Notes: a model not told the origin generated them from the sequence alone. A stretch of 64,000 nucleotides of DNA from Microbispora sp. ZYX-F-249 (GCF_039649665.1 NZ_JBDJAW010000001.1:124001-188000), one strand, 5' to 3'. Shown: positions 1 to 10,511, counted from the first letter of the stretch. Numbers and translations are program-made.

Positions 1-1170
1 GCGAGGCTGGCCCAGGACGTGGACTTCGGCGTCGGGATGCCGCGTCCAGGCCCGTGCGAGGGGGGCGTCGCGTTCCCCCATGACGACGATGTGACGACTG
101 TGGAGAGCCGGCCACGCGACCGACTCCGCTGTCCAAGCACCGTGCTGGACGTGCACCGTATTGATGCCGTGGCGCTCGGCCGCGTGCACAGCGAGCGCTC
201 CCAGCGGGCTGGTGTCGTTGCTGACCAGCACGGCGTGCGGCCGGGCCACGGCGAGGACATCGTCCAACCACGCTTCCGCCTCCACGACGGATCGCCACGA
301 CGGCTGGGTGCATCCCCCGCTCGTCTCCAACAGCACCGAGACGAGCCGGAGCAACCGACCCAGATGGACGCTGTGCTCCTTCACCTGAACGACTGCGCCG
401 TCGTCCTGCCGCCGGAGCTCTTCCACGGCACCGCGGCGGCCGAAAAGGCCGGCGGGGGGCGAATACAGCCTCACCTCCTCGGCTCGAGGAGCCGGACTCC
501 GCTCCGCCGCGTCGGTGGCGAGGTCGATCAGCAGACTCCTTCGCCCGTCGCGCGCGAGGACATCGAGCACGGGGAGCAACGTGGCCGCGTGACGGGACGA
601 CCACGACAGCGCCACCACATCACTTCGGCGCACCTCGGACGCGGGCGGATGCGCAGCGGCCACGTGAACAGCGGGACGGGTAGGCGACTGTGCGGATCGC
701 AACGGATTGTGGGAGACCGGGGCTCCCAGTACGAAGGCCACGCCGGACCAGGTGACGGTATAGGACCGGTACTCCCGCGAGCTGCTCGACCGCACGCCGA
801 CGAGCCCCTCATACGGTGCGAGAGTTATCGCGCCGGGGGCCTTCTTGAACGGCTCCCAGGCACTGAGCGCCATCAGCTTGCGTACCAGCCGCTCCACCAG
901 GCGCCGCACCGGCACGTGCTGCACGTACAGCCATCCCGCGCCGCCCGGCGTAGCGGCGAGATGCGCGCCGTACGTCTCAAGTGCCCCCATGATCCGATTG
1001 ACTTCCTCACGCACCTCGCCCGAATCGAGCGGCAGGGCCTCCAGGTCTCGCGTGGTGATCTGCTCCGCCCGCATCGTGGCGAGAGCGCCCTCTCCCACCA
1101 AGGCCCACGACGGCTGCCCCTCGAAACCGCTCCGGACAAGGCCGAGCGCGCTCTGCCCAACCGCCTTCAC
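1..1170 (-). CDS. Putative glycosyltransferase-like / surface-carbohydrate protein, 3' end outside window
   Basis: An open frame of 390 codons runs from a GTG start off the left edge without a stop. Codon use is strongly actinobacterial, and the reading frame makes globular protein throughout. The GTG overlaps the TGA of the upstream HAD gene as GTGA, so the two are translationally coupled. The visible C-terminal half contains the pattern LVSNDTSPLGALAVHAAER, then INTVHVQHGAW and a stretch reading HIVVMGERD. This resembles the nucleotide-sugar/acceptor half of GT-B enzymes such as the CDP-glycerol-transferase or KpsS-like group, where a helix is followed by a strand with 'xxxQHG'. That assignment is by eye only. 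Coupling to a phosphatase fits carbohydrate or polyol-phosphate metabolism. The true C-terminus is not in view, so length cannot be compared with any family. Confidence 0.6.
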   Translation of the reverse strand, partial: MKAVGQSALGLVRSGFEGQPSWALVGEGALATMRAEQITTRDLEALPLDSGEVREEVNRIMGALETYGAHLAATPGGAGWLYVQHVPVRRLVERLVRKLMALSAWEPFKKAPGAITLAPYEGLVGVRSSSSREYRSYTVTWSGVAFVLGAPVSHNPLRSAQSPTRPAVHVAAAHPPASEVRRSDVVALSWSSRHAATLLPVLDVLARDGRRSLLIDLATDAAERSPAPRAEEVRLYSPPAGLFGRRGAVEELRRQDDGAVVQVKEHSVHLGRLLRLVSVLLETSGGCTQPSWRSVVEAEAWLDDVLAVARPHAVLVSNDTSPLGALAVHAAERHGINTVHVQHGAWTAESVAWPALHSRHIVVMGERDAPLARAWTRHPDAEVHVLGQPR

Positions 1171-1886
1171 AACGAGCCGCCTTCAATGAGCGGGGTCTGT
1201 GCGGTGCTGATGCCGAGGAGGCGCAACAGGTCCTTGGGCGATTCGGCGACCACGGGGGACGGCCCGATCGGGCGGCCGTATCCCCAGCCCGCGTGGATGT
1301 AGGAGACGCCGGCGCGCCGCGCCGCCTCTTGGTCGACCCCCATGTCGCCCACGTACGTCACATCGGCCGGGTCGGTACCGAGGTCGACCAAGGCGAGCAG
1401 GATCGGGTCCGGTGCCGGCTTACCCCGCCCCTGCCCATCGGGCCCGCGCACGGTGGCGAACGGGCAGCCGAGCCGCTCAAGGAGGGGGTTTGTCCTGGAC
1501 AACGGCTTGGAGGTGACGACTCCGAGGGACCAGCCGGCAGCGGCGGCCGAGAGAAGGACGCCTGTGATGTCGTCGAACTCTCGGGCCAGATCGGACGCTG
1601 CCGCAGACGCCTCCCCGTACGTCCGGTGAATCTCCCCAGCGTTGGCCAGACCGAGACGTCCCATGATGTCGCCGAAGGGGCGGCCGAGGTGTTCCTGGTA
1701 CGCCTCGAAGGGCACGTCGAGGCCATGGGCTTCCTGGACCGCGTGCCACGCTCTCTCCATCACAGGACGCGTGTCGACGAGAACGCCGTCCAAATCGAAG
1801 AGGAGGCTACGCCGTACTAACGAACCGCAGTCGGCCTCGCTCCCCGACACGGTATACGAATCAGAGGGAAGTGATTCAGGAGGCAT
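1167..1886 (-). CDS. HAD-family hydrolase (phosphatase)
   Basis: A 239-residue haloacid-dehalogenase-fold phosphatase. All four motifs are visible: LLFDLDGVLVDT (motif I, nucleophile Asp and acid Asp), VVTSKP (motif II), GRGKPAPDP (motif III Lys) and YVGDMGVDQEAARRAG (motif IV, Mg-binding). The cap region after motif I (PVMERAWHAVQEAHGLDVP...) is helical, as in the C1 phosphoglycolate-phosphatase-like subgroup. The ATG at 1886 is preceded by GGAGA eight bases upstream; an open frame extends further 5' but without a good ribosome site. It probably dephosphorylates a small sugar or glycolate-type phosphate. The GTGA junction to the downstream glycosyltransferase-like gene suggests it serves that pathway. 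The precise substrate cannot be read from the sequence. Confidence 0.85.
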   Translation of the reverse strand: MPPESLPSDSYTVSGSEADCGSLVRRSLLFDLDGVLVDTRPVMERAWHAVQEAHGLDVPFEAYQEHLGRPFGDIMGRLGLANAGEIHRTYGEASAAASDLAREFDDITGVLLSAAAAGWSLGVVTSKPLSRTNPLLERLGCPFATVRGPDGQGRGKPAPDPILLALVDLGTDPADVTYVGDMGVDQEAARRAGVSYIHAGWGYGRPIGPSPVVAESPKDLLRLLGISTAQTPLIEGGSL

Positions 1887-2186
1887 GATGAAGGTCTCCA
1901 AAGAGGGAATGACGAGGGTCAGAAAGCGACGGTCGGTTCCGGGCGCCTGATGAAAAGCGAGCACCCGCTTACCGGTTTCGTCCTCGGTGGGGCGCATGGT
2001 CCGGCTGTCGGCCATCACCGAAACGAGACAGAGGCTGGTCTTCACCGGATTTCCTCCCCGGCAAAGGCAGATGGTGGTTTCGTTGACCTTGAGTGAACCG
2101 TGAATGACGACGGGTAGGTATCCCCGGCCGGTCCGCGATGCCGTCAAACCCGTCAAAGATCGTTCTCTTGTGAACGGGGCCGAAGA
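1887..2186. other. Divergent intergenic region
   Basis: About 300 bases separate the leftward HAD gene from the rightward TPR regulator. It must hold both promoters. TTGACC at about 2086 on the + strand is a possible -35 element. The heptamers GACGGGT (about 2109) and ACCCGTC (about 2150) form a widely spaced inverted repeat that could be an operator. I see no convincing small gene. Confidence 0.4.
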
Positions 2187-3572
2187 ATGGCACACAGGAA
2201 CGAGCGACTGGCTTCTGTGATCGCGGAGACCGGCTGGTCGCAGCCCAAGGTCGCCGCAGCGGTAGTAAGGGTTGCCGCCGAGGTCGGTGCCAGTGAACTG
2301 TTCAGCACGACGCGTTCCCACATCGCGATGTGGATCTCCGGAACCCGTCCCACCGGCAGGGCACCCCTTATCTTGTGCGAGACGTTGTCTCGGCGGCTGC
2401 AACGCCCGGTCACACTGGCGGAAATCGGGCTTTCGGTATCGACCCCCGATGCCGACCCGGCATCCGAATGGCGCGTCGATACGCTGACCGCGCTGGTGGA
2501 TCTGGGGAGAAGCGACATGGACTTGGGACGCCGCCAACTACTGGCTGGCGCCGCCTACTCGATAGGCGGCCTGGTGCTACCCGGACAGCAGTGGTGGGAT
2601 GACGCTCCAGAGCGAGCGAGATCCCGGCCGGCCACGACAAGCCGCCGCATCGGCATCGGCGAAGTCAACGCCGTCCGCGAGATGACGGAGTTCTTCTCGA
2701 AGCGCGATCAACGGCACGGCGGGATGGATGGCCGCACCGCTCTCTGCCGCTACATCCACGACGACGTCGCGAGATACCTCGGCGGCGTCTTCACCAGCGA
2801 AGAGACACGCTGTTCTCTTTTTGCCGCAGCCTCCGAGGCCGTATATGTGGCGGGCTGGATGAGCTTCGACGCCTCGGAACACGAAGCAGCGCGCCGCTAT
2901 TTCACACTCGCCCTGAAACTCGCCGCGGAGGCCGATGAGGCCCCGCTGGCTGGTCACATCCTGCGGGCCATGGCCCACCAGGCGATCGACTTGGGTCACC
3001 CCGGGGCGGGTGTGCGGCTCGCGGCGGCGTCTGTCGACCGAAAGCGCTACACCCTGGCGACTCCTCGCGAGCGCGCGCTGCTCGGTGTCGTACAGGCACG
3101 CAGCCTCGCGACCGACGGGCAGAGGCGTGAAGCGATCGCCGCCCTGCTCCGCGCGGAGGACGACCTGGCCGCGGCGGGACCGGGCGACGAAGACCCACAG
3201 CGGGTTTGGTTCTTCCAGCGGGCCTCGCTGGCCCACGAGACCGCACGCACCCTCTGGACCCTCGGCGATCTCGAAGGGGCACTTCGCGAGTTCCACAACA
3301 GCGTGGTGACGAGGAAGGCCGAGGCGTTCAGCCGGACCCACGCCGTGACACTCGGCTACATGGGCACCGTGCAGGCCAAGCAGGGCAACGTCGAGGCAGC
3401 CTGCCACACGTGGGCCCAGGCTCTTGACGCCATGGAAGGCGTTCAGTCGGGAAGAGCACGTGAGGCCGTCGTGAACATGCGCAGAGTGTTGTCTCCCTTC
3501 CGGAACCGCGGGATCAACGTGGTAGCGGAGATCGACGAGCGAGCCAAGGCCGTACTCAAACGAGTAGCCTGA
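2187..3572 (+). CDS. XRE-type regulator with TPR repeats
   Basis: A 461-residue cytoplasmic regulator. Residues 1-90 read as a helix-turn-helix (LASVIAETGWSQPKVAAAVV ... HIAMWISGTRPTGRAP), and a short hydrophobic, Tat-like stretch (RRQLLAGAAYSIGGLVLPG) lies near residues 112-130. From about residue 200 on there are repeated helical pairs with TPR character (AARRYFTLALKLAAEA, LGHPGAGVRLAAASVDR, LGDLEGALREFHNSVV, QGNVEAACHTWAQALDAM). This architecture is common in actinomycetes, where members such as NsdA act on development or secondary metabolism; that role is family knowledge, not shown here. It lies upstream of trmO in the same direction. The ligand and target are unknown. Confidence 0.75.
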   Translation: MAHRNERLASVIAETGWSQPKVAAAVVRVAAEVGASELFSTTRSHIAMWISGTRPTGRAPLILCETLSRRLQRPVTLAEIGLSVSTPDADPASEWRVDTLTALVDLGRSDMDLGRRQLLAGAAYSIGGLVLPGQQWWDDAPERARSRPATTSRRIGIGEVNAVREMTEFFSKRDQRHGGMDGRTALCRYIHDDVARYLGGVFTSEETRCSLFAAASEAVYVAGWMSFDASEHEAARRYFTLALKLAAEADEAPLAGHILRAMAHQAIDLGHPGAGVRLAAASVDRKRYTLATPRERALLGVVQARSLATDGQRREAIAALLRAEDDLAAAGPGDEDPQRVWFFQRASLAHETARTLWTLGDLEGALREFHNSVVTRKAEAFSRTHAVTLGYMGTVQAKQGNVEAACHTWAQALDAMEGVQSGRAREAVVNMRRVLSPFRNRGINVVAEIDERAKAVLKRVA

Positions 3573-3647
3573 CAGCGCCGTGATGGCGAGGATGAGCACG
3601 GTGCAGCCGTGCTTCCCGCCCTACTCGAAGCCGAGAAGGGGAAACTC

Positions 3648-4133
3648 GTGTCCACACAGTCCATCGAAGTGCCTGTGATCGCCACCGTGGTTGGAGGTCA
3701 CACCGGTCGGCTCGACGACTTCAAGGGCGGTGTGGAATCGATCATCAGGTTGCGCCCGGACTACCCGTTGGAGACGCTGCAGGGGATCGAGGAGTTCTCC
3801 CACCTCCAGGTCACCTGGTTCTTCAACTTCGGATCTCCTGATGACGTCGCTCTTCACGCCCGTAGTCCACGCGACAATCCGGCGTGGCCGGCGACAGGGA
3901 CGTTCGTGCACCACAATCACCGGCGGCCAGCACGGCTGGCGACCTCGTTCCCTCGCCTGCTCCGTGTCGATGGACGGGATCTGCATGTCACTGATCTCGA
4001 CGCGGATGACGGCACGCTCGTGGTGGATCTGGTAGCGGTCTTCGAGGAGATGCTCCCTCGAGGCCCTGTCACGCAGCCGTCTTGGCCCAGCGAGATGCTG
4101 AAGGACTACTGGCGAGACGCTTCCGAACGCTGA
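3648..4133 (+). CDS. trmO: TrmO-like tRNA m6t6A37 methyltransferase
   Basis: A 161-residue protein of the TrmO/TsaA (YaeB) beta-barrel family, which uses S-adenosylmethionine to N6-methylate t6A37 in tRNAs. Family signatures in order: an N-terminal VIATVVGG, the LQGIEEFSHLQVTWFF block, RSPRDNPAWPATGTFVHH, NHRRPARLATSFPRLLRVDGRDLHVTDLDADDGTLVVDLVAVFEEMLP, matching the usual 'RPNRLG..RLL.V.G..L.V..LDA.DGTPVLDIKPY' pattern in degenerate form. I chose the GTG at 3648, which has AAGGGG upstream, over an ATG at 3609 that adds 13 unconserved residues. Length is typical of the single-domain form. Because the RxPxRxG signature has drifted, it could be a TrmO-fold paralogue with another substrate. Confidence 0.7.
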   Translation: MSTQSIEVPVIATVVGGHTGRLDDFKGGVESIIRLRPDYPLETLQGIEEFSHLQVTWFFNFGSPDDVALHARSPRDNPAWPATGTFVHHNHRRPARLATSFPRLLRVDGRDLHVTDLDADDGTLVVDLVAVFEEMLPRGPVTQPSWPSEMLKDYWRDASER

Positions 4134-4276
4134 TCCGGATGGGGCGCTGGCATCAATCCGAACGAGGGGGGTTGATACTTTCGTCGCCAGTGCCGGCCAG
4201 CGTCGACGTTTCCTAGGAGTGGTCAGATGCCGGGGCGGAATGGAGTGCCTGGTCGAGCACTCGATTCGCTTCGCCT

Positions 4277-4504
4277 TCACGCGATGTCGAATTCGCCGTC
4301 CTTCACTCCCCCAATGAAGGCGTGCCACTCCGCGGGAGTGAAGAGCAGCTTGGGGCCATCAGGGTTCTTGCTGTGACGAACGGCGACTACGCCGGGAAGG
4401 TTCGCTGCGACTTCGACGCAGTTGCCCCCGCCACCACCACTGAGCGAGCTCTTCTTCCAGGCGGCCTTGGAGAGGTCGATGCCGGTTAGATCATTGACTT
4501 CCAT
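4277..4504 (-). CDS. DUF397 domain protein
   Basis: A 75-residue protein consisting of one DUF397 domain: W-KKSSLSGG-GNCVEVA, VAVRHSKNPDGPKLLFTPAEWHAFIGGVKDGEFD. In actinobacteria, DUF397 genes typically sit directly downstream of an XRE/DUF5753 regulator, and some pairs influence sporulation or antibiotic production. Here the start overlaps the upstream regulator by 19 bases, so the two are co-translated. The pair probably forms a regulator and small partner, comparable to the Streptomyces BldB/WhiJ-like sets. No enzymatic residues are evident. Confidence 0.88.
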   Translation of the reverse strand: MEVNDLTGIDLSKAAWKKSSLSGGGGGNCVEVAANLPGVVAVRHSKNPDGPKLLFTPAEWHAFIGGVKDGEFDIA

Positions 4505-5313
4505 CGAATCCCCGCTTCCTTGATGATGTCCAGCGATTGGCTGGGCCGGTAGGCTTCAGCGCGAATCCTGTCATATCTGGCCCAGACCAGAGACACCACT
4601 TCATGGTCTGCCGATACCTCGCCGGTCGCGGACGACTCTATGGAGACGGAGGTAGGGGCGTCCGGCAACTCCGCGATGATGAAGCTCGACAGCAGGCCGG
4701 ATGTGCACGACGTATCCCGTGGAACGACCTGGATCTTGATGTTCTGTCGGCCCGCAAGGGCTACGAGACGGCTGAGCTGCTCATGCATGATCTCAGGACC
4801 GCCGATGAGACGGTCCAAGACCGTCTCATCCAGCAAAACCCATAGGGCGGGTGGGCGGTCTCGATCGAGGATGATCTGACGGGACATTCGGGCAGCGACC
4901 TGTTCCTCGATCTCGTCCTCGGAGGTAGCGAGGTCACCGCGGAAGACGGCTCGCGCGTAGTCCGCGGTCTGGAGGAGCCCGGGGATCAGCAGCGGATCCC
5001 AGCTTCGCAGTACCTGCGCTCGGGGCTCGATCTCATCCGACCATCCGAGGAACCAGTGGGGCGCCGACGGTGAGGTGATGTTCCGGCAGAGCCGGGCGAA
5101 GAGGTCGCCCGTCCCGAACACCTCATCGCACCGGGCTGCCAGGTCCGGCTTGGGCGTCCGGTTGCCGATCTCGATGTGCCCCACGAGCGACCCGGAGACT
5201 CCCAAACGTGTGCCGAGCCGCTCTTGGGATAGACCGGCTTGCTTGCGGGCCCGTGCCAGCTCACGCCCGAAGCGCTGAACGGGCGTCAGACGGGGATCGA
5301 GGTCGTTCGCCAT
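4486..5313 (-). CDS. XRE-family regulator with DUF5753
   Basis: A 275-residue DNA-binding protein. Residues 9-70 hold a lambda-repressor-type helix-turn-helix (FGRELARARKQAGLSQERLGTRLGVSGSLVGHIEIGNRTPK), followed by the DUF5753 effector domain (LLIPGLLQTADYARAV, VAARMSRQIILDRDRPPALWVLLDE, LSRLVALAGRQNIKIQVVP). I selected the ATG at 5313 because GAGAGGAAGGGC lies immediately upstream; an earlier ATG at 5349 adds 12 charged residues. It forms an operon with the overlapping DUF397 gene. WhiJ-type relatives repress developmental genes and are modulated by their DUF397 partner, but the specific target here is unknown. Confidence 0.88.
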   Translation of the reverse strand: MANDLDPRLTPVQRFGRELARARKQAGLSQERLGTRLGVSGSLVGHIEIGNRTPKPDLAARCDEVFGTGDLFARLCRNITSPSAPHWFLGWSDEIEPRAQVLRSWDPLLIPGLLQTADYARAVFRGDLATSEDEIEEQVAARMSRQIILDRDRPPALWVLLDETVLDRLIGGPEIMHEQLSRLVALAGRQNIKIQVVPRDTSCTSGLLSSFIIAELPDAPTSVSIESSATGEVSADHEVVSLVWARYDRIRAEAYRPSQSLDIIKEAGIRWKSMI

Positions 5314-5556
5314 GCCCTTCCTCTCCTCGGTTTCCTGATGTGATGACACGTTCTGACAGACCGCTACACCTAGCGAAAGTTTCTGTCGTCCGATTGTCGA
5401 TGGATTGCGGCTACACGTCCACCGAAACTGAGGGAATCTAATCCCAGATGTTTACTCCACGACTGATCAATGACAACAACCAGACAAAACCTCTGGCCGC
5501 TTGTCTATGCGTCAGCCGTGATCGGAGCGTCGATGTATCCATCGGGAGGTGAACCA

Positions 5557-5802
5557 ATGGCTTCGGGGAATGCGCTGCACACTCAGAAGCACCTCATCTA
5601 CCCGGTGCAGCCCACCTGGGATCTGCGAAACCTGGGGATCGCCACCGCTGTTGTTCTTCTCCCAGCAGCACTCCACGCCCTGGACACCCTGCAGGTGACC
5701 GGCAGGCCCCATTCCTGGTCGCGCTTTTGGAGACGGAACGAATCGGCCGGGATACCCGAGGAGAAAGCGGCCATAAAAGCCAAGGTGGCGGTAAGTGCAT
5801 GA
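5557..5802 (+). CDS. Small hypothetical protein with one hydrophobic segment
   Basis: An 81-residue protein whose ATG at 5557 has a strong GGGAGGTG site five bases upstream. Residues about 25-42 (LGIATAVVLLPAALHAL) form one probable membrane segment, followed by a basic C-terminal tail (RPHSWSRFWRRN ... AAIKAKVAVSA). Its stop overlaps the start of the ATPase gene downstream as ATGA, so the two are coupled. I do not recognise a family. It may anchor or modulate the downstream anti-sigma-like protein, which is inference from gene order only. Confidence 0.5.
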   Translation: MASGNALHTQKHLIYPVQPTWDLRNLGIATAVVLLPAALHALDTLQVTGRPHSWSRFWRRNESAGIPEEKAAIKAKVAVSA

Positions 5803-6314
5803 AGGTTCAAAAAAAGGCCAAGCTGGGAGCAGGCCGCCGGCCTCGATGTGTGGCCAATCAAGACTTGCACGGCGTGGGACAGGCAGACTTCGCCGGGCAG
5901 GCCGTATCGGTTGGTGCCGCGAGGGCGTGGGCTAACGGGCTGCTGGACGGGCAGGTCGCCGACGACGTGCGGGAGTCCGCAGTGCTCCTGCTCAGCGAGT
6001 TGTTCACCAATGCCGTCGTGCATTCGGAGTCCGGTCGTAGGCCAGGCGGACAGGTCACCGTTTTCCTGGCTGTCGGAGATGGCGCGACATACTGCGAGGT
6101 CATCGATGACGGATCCGACACCAGCGTTCCGGTTATCCGTGAGGTGTCCCTGGAAGGCGACGGCGGGCGGGGCCTGTGGATGGTGAACGCGATGGCGGAC
6201 GCCTGGGGCTTCCACCACGACGACGAGGCCGGGAACGCGGTCTGGTTCCGGATGGGCACACGCCCGGCTATAGCGCATGCCGTTTCATGTTCGAACGCTG
6301 CCGCTGCCTCATGA
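5799..6314 (+). CDS. Anti-sigma-factor-type ATP-binding protein (HATPase_c)
   Basis: A 171-residue protein with a GHKL ATPase fold of the RsbW/SpoIIAB type. Visible motifs are the N-box ESAVLLLSELFTNAVVHS, the G1-like EVIDDGSDTSVP, and the G2 segment EGDGGRGLWMVNAMADAWGF. Such proteins in actinomycetes bind sigma factors or anti-anti-sigma factors and may phosphorylate the latter; no STAS partner is adjacent. The ATG at 5799 forms an ATGA overlap with the upstream 81-residue gene and has AAGGTGG nearby, so an upstream in-frame ATG at 5727 is less likely. Function as a regulator is family knowledge. Confidence 0.8.
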   Translation: MKVQKKAKLGAGRRPRCVANQDLHGVGQADFAGQAVSVGAARAWANGLLDGQVADDVRESAVLLLSELFTNAVVHSESGRRPGGQVTVFLAVGDGATYCEVIDDGSDTSVPVIREVSLEGDGGRGLWMVNAMADAWGFHHDDEAGNAVWFRMGTRPAIAHAVSCSNAAAAS

Positions 6315-6895
6315 GAGACCGGTGGTCACGGCAGGAGCGGCGCCCTGTCCGTTCCCCCGGGTCGCTACGGCACAGCGCTACAGATCCGGCCAGGCGCCTG
6401 GTGAGATGACTCGGTGAAGCTCCGTGCCGTTATGTGCACCCCCAACTACGGCGGCACGGTCGCGGTCTCTGCCTTCCCCCATAGCAGAGCCGCCATAGGG
6501 ACCTGCTCGCACGCGTTCTGACGCGCGGCAGGCCCCGGCGCGACGGTACGGTCAAGCCCCCGTATCGCCCGTACCGTCGCGCCCTGCCAAAAGAGCCCCG
6601 GTGGTGCGGTGAGCAGTGGAATGACGAACGTCAGTGAGCAGACGGCCGCGCGGTGTACAGGCAGGTTAGAGCTGTCTCCACCACGCTTGCCGCCTGGGGA
6701 TCGTCGAGCCCCCGGCCAAAGCTCGGATTAGAAGTCGCCGAATCGATGGACTGATCGCCCTTGTCCGGCTTCCTGTCGGCAGCACCCGGGCGCGCTGGCC
6801 TCAGAGGGATGAGGGTCACAAGCCAGCCGGCCGAGGCCCAAGACGTGATCCAGATGGCCGGCTCCCCGACCGGAACCGCCCTTGCCCACCAACGT
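6315..6895. other. Long non-coding stretch with a hairpin
   Basis: About 580 bases without a supportable gene. It contains the strong hairpin at 6537-6583. The part from about 6600 to 6895 has several open frames, none with a ribosome site or recognisable domain, and it abuts the decayed response-regulator remnant. It is probably degraded coding DNA. Confidence 0.4.
6537..6583. terminator. Strong inverted repeat, likely terminator
   Basis: GGCGCGACGGTACGG (6537-6551) and its exact complement CCGTACCGTCGCGCC (6569-6583) flank a 17-base loop. The stem can extend imperfectly through GGCAGG / CCTGCC and is followed by AAAAGAG. A 15-base perfect stem about 220 bases after the ATPase gene suggests a transcript end or boundary element rather than a classical U-tract terminator. 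Confidence 0.55.
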
Positions 6896-6990
6896 GGCAC
6901 TGTTCAACGCGGTCATCGCCGGGGCGGCCGGTTACGTGCTCCAGCAGATCCACGGCTCGGATCTGGTGGGCACGCCGAACACCGGGAGTG
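6896..6990 (+). pseudogene. Remnant of a DosR-like response regulator
   Basis: The stretch encodes [23 protein letters not shown] and then jumps directly to the 3' end of the gene (CCGAACACCGGGAGTGACG). It is nearly identical to codons 91-112 and the terminal codons of the intact regulator at 60585-61226. The start of the receiver and the entire DNA-binding domain (about 285 bases) are missing. The conserved switch lysine (Lys104 in the intact copy) is glutamine here. The remnant sits in the same position and orientation relative to the kinase gene as the intact regulator does in the other copy, so this locus once carried both partners. Confidence 0.85.
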
Positions 6991-6999
6991 ACGAGGAGA

Positions 7000-9106
<2,107 letters not shown>

Positions 9107-9187
9107 ATATCAAGGAAACCGCGATCAGCGGCCGGGCTGCAGGAGCCGTACGGCACGCTGCGGGGCCCCCGAAGGCCCGCGATCGTC

Positions 9188-9200
9188 GGACCTTCGGTCC
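9188..9200. promoter_or_regulatory. DosR-box-like palindrome
   Basis: GGACC-TTC-GGTCC is a perfect 5+5 inverted repeat. It occupies the same place upstream of the doxX remnant as GGGACTTTCGGTCC does upstream of intact doxX, and it lies 167 bases before the carbonic anhydrase start. It resembles mycobacterial DosR boxes (GGGAC-N4-GNCCC). Confidence 0.5.
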
Positions 9201-9366
9201 AAGCCCGTCTCCACCGCGTCGACAACTAGCAGGGACAGTGCCGGTGTATGCCGAGGGCCGGTCGTAGGGCCGGTAGCCCAGCCCCTGAGGGTGACGACGA
9301 GATCCTCGGCGGGCGCTGGGAAGGCCGGGCAGCGCGACGGCCGAGGGCTTGGCCTATCCTGCGGCC

Positions 9367-10008
9367 ATGGCCGAGATCATCTCTCCGACTCCCGGGGAAG
9401 CCTTCGAGTTGCTGCTCGCTGGTAACCAGCGCTTCGTTGCGGGCGCCCCGGAGCACCCGAACCAGGACGCGACACGTCGCGCCGAGATCGCACCGGGCCA
9501 GCGCCCGTTCGCTGTCCTGTTCGGGTGCTCCGACTCCCGGTTGGCGGCAGAAATCATCTTCGACCGTGGTTTGGGTGACCTGTTCGTGGTGCGCACCGCG
9601 GGCCACGTGACGGGTACGGAGGTGCTGGGCAGCATCGAGTACGGGGTGGATGTGCTGGACTGCCCGCTGGTGGTGGTCCTCGGCCATGACTCGTGCGGTG
9701 CGGTGGGCGCCGCGTGCGCCGCACTGGAGAACGGGATAGCGCCAGCCGGGTACGTCCGGGACGTCGTCGAGCGGGTGACCCCCAGTGTGCTCGCGGCGCG
9801 GGCCGCAGGCCGCGTGGAGGCCGACGAGATCCTGGCTGAGCACGTGAGGCACACGGTCGACCTGCTGTTGGACCGCTCTCGGGTGCTCGCCGAACGGGTC
9901 GGCGCGGGCGAGGCCGCCGTCGTGGGCCTGTGCTATCGCCTGGCCGACGGCAGCGCTCAGGTGGTGGCAGCCCGCGGCCTCGACGTCACCGCCGACTCCA
10001 TATCGTGA
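9367..10008 (+). CDS. Beta-class carbonic anhydrase
   Basis: A 213-residue zinc enzyme that interconverts CO2 and bicarbonate. The zinc and catalytic residues are all visible: Cys54-Ser-Asp56-Ser-Arg58 (CSDSR, with the Asp/Arg dyad), then His107 and Cys110 in VVLGHDSCGAVGAAC. An N-terminal helix (GEAFELLLAGNQRFVAG) is typical of the family. The ATG at 9367 is favoured over one at 9349 that adds MAYPAA. Single-domain length of about 210 residues is normal. Location beside hypoxia and nitric-oxide genes and behind a DosR-like palindrome suggests induction under those conditions, which is inference. Confidence 0.92.
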   Translation: MAEIISPTPGEAFELLLAGNQRFVAGAPEHPNQDATRRAEIAPGQRPFAVLFGCSDSRLAAEIIFDRGLGDLFVVRTAGHVTGTEVLGSIEYGVDVLDCPLVVVLGHDSCGAVGAACAALENGIAPAGYVRDVVERVTPSVLAARAAGRVEADEILAEHVRHTVDLLLDRSRVLAERVGAGEAAVVGLCYRLADGSAQVVAARGLDVTADSIS

Positions 10009-10037
10009 CCGGAGCTGCGGCGTAGTTCGGGCTTCGT

Positions 10038-10511
10038 TCAGCCGACAACGGACTGTGCTGGCGTGCCGACTCGCGCGCGGACCGCCTCGACGGCTTCCCA
10101 CTGGGCGGTGCTCAGGCAGGCCAGCGCCGCTGGGAAGACTCCGTCCTGTTCTTTGAGGATGTGGGCGCGCAGCAGGTTCATGATGTCGAGCAGCCGGAGT
10201 GGCCAGCCAGGGTCGGTAGGTGTGCCGTGCTCGGCCTCGCCGAGGACGGCCTCGATGAGCCGGTGTTCCGCTTCCAGCCCCGCGATATGGTCGGGGAACT
10301 CCACGGCCATGGCCGGGAACAGGCCGTGCTCCTCGACCTCGGTGTGCGGGGCGAGGACCACGGCGATTCGCCTGGCGATTGCGGCCATCGCGTCCACGTC
10401 GTCGGCTGTATGCGCCGTGCGCGCGTCTCCTATCAGGTCGACCACCACATCGTGCTCACGTGTCAGTTCGTCGATTGTGGCCAAGGCCTGGCAGCCGCAG
10501 TACTCACACAT
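10038..10511 (-). CDS. Hemerythrin-like domain protein with N-terminal CEYCGC motif
   Basis: A 157-residue four-helix protein of the HHE cation-binding family. Candidate di-iron ligands are in LTREHDVVVDL, LAPHTEVEEHGLFPAM, LEAEHRLIEAVLG and LLRAHILKEQDGVFPA. It begins MCEYCGCQA; the three closely spaced cysteines could bind a metal or form a redox disulfide and are not part of the hemerythrin fold. The ATG at 10511 is chosen because upstream codons lack similarity to any family and a GGA-rich site precedes it. It is divergent from the nitric oxide reductase operon, and the shared 220-base promoter region holds a DosR-like box. A role in NO or O2 binding or iron-sulfur repair is plausible. 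Confidence 0.85.
   Translation of the reverse strand: MCEYCGCQALATIDELTREHDVVVDLIGDARTAHTADDVDAMAAIARRIAVVLAPHTEVEEHGLFPAMAVEFPDHIAGLEAEHRLIEAVLGEAEHGTPTDPGWPLRLLDIMNLLRAHILKEQDGVFPAALACLSTAQWEAVEAVRARVGTPAQSVVG

Noticed and set aside
19-1302. A 427-codon + strand open frame at the left edge
   Set aside because: The opposite strand gives a better protein, translationally coupled to the HAD gene; the + strand product is Arg-rich and unstructured.
6631-6900. Short frames on both strands before the regulator relic
   Set aside because: No ribosome site, domain or codon bias; treated as decayed DNA.
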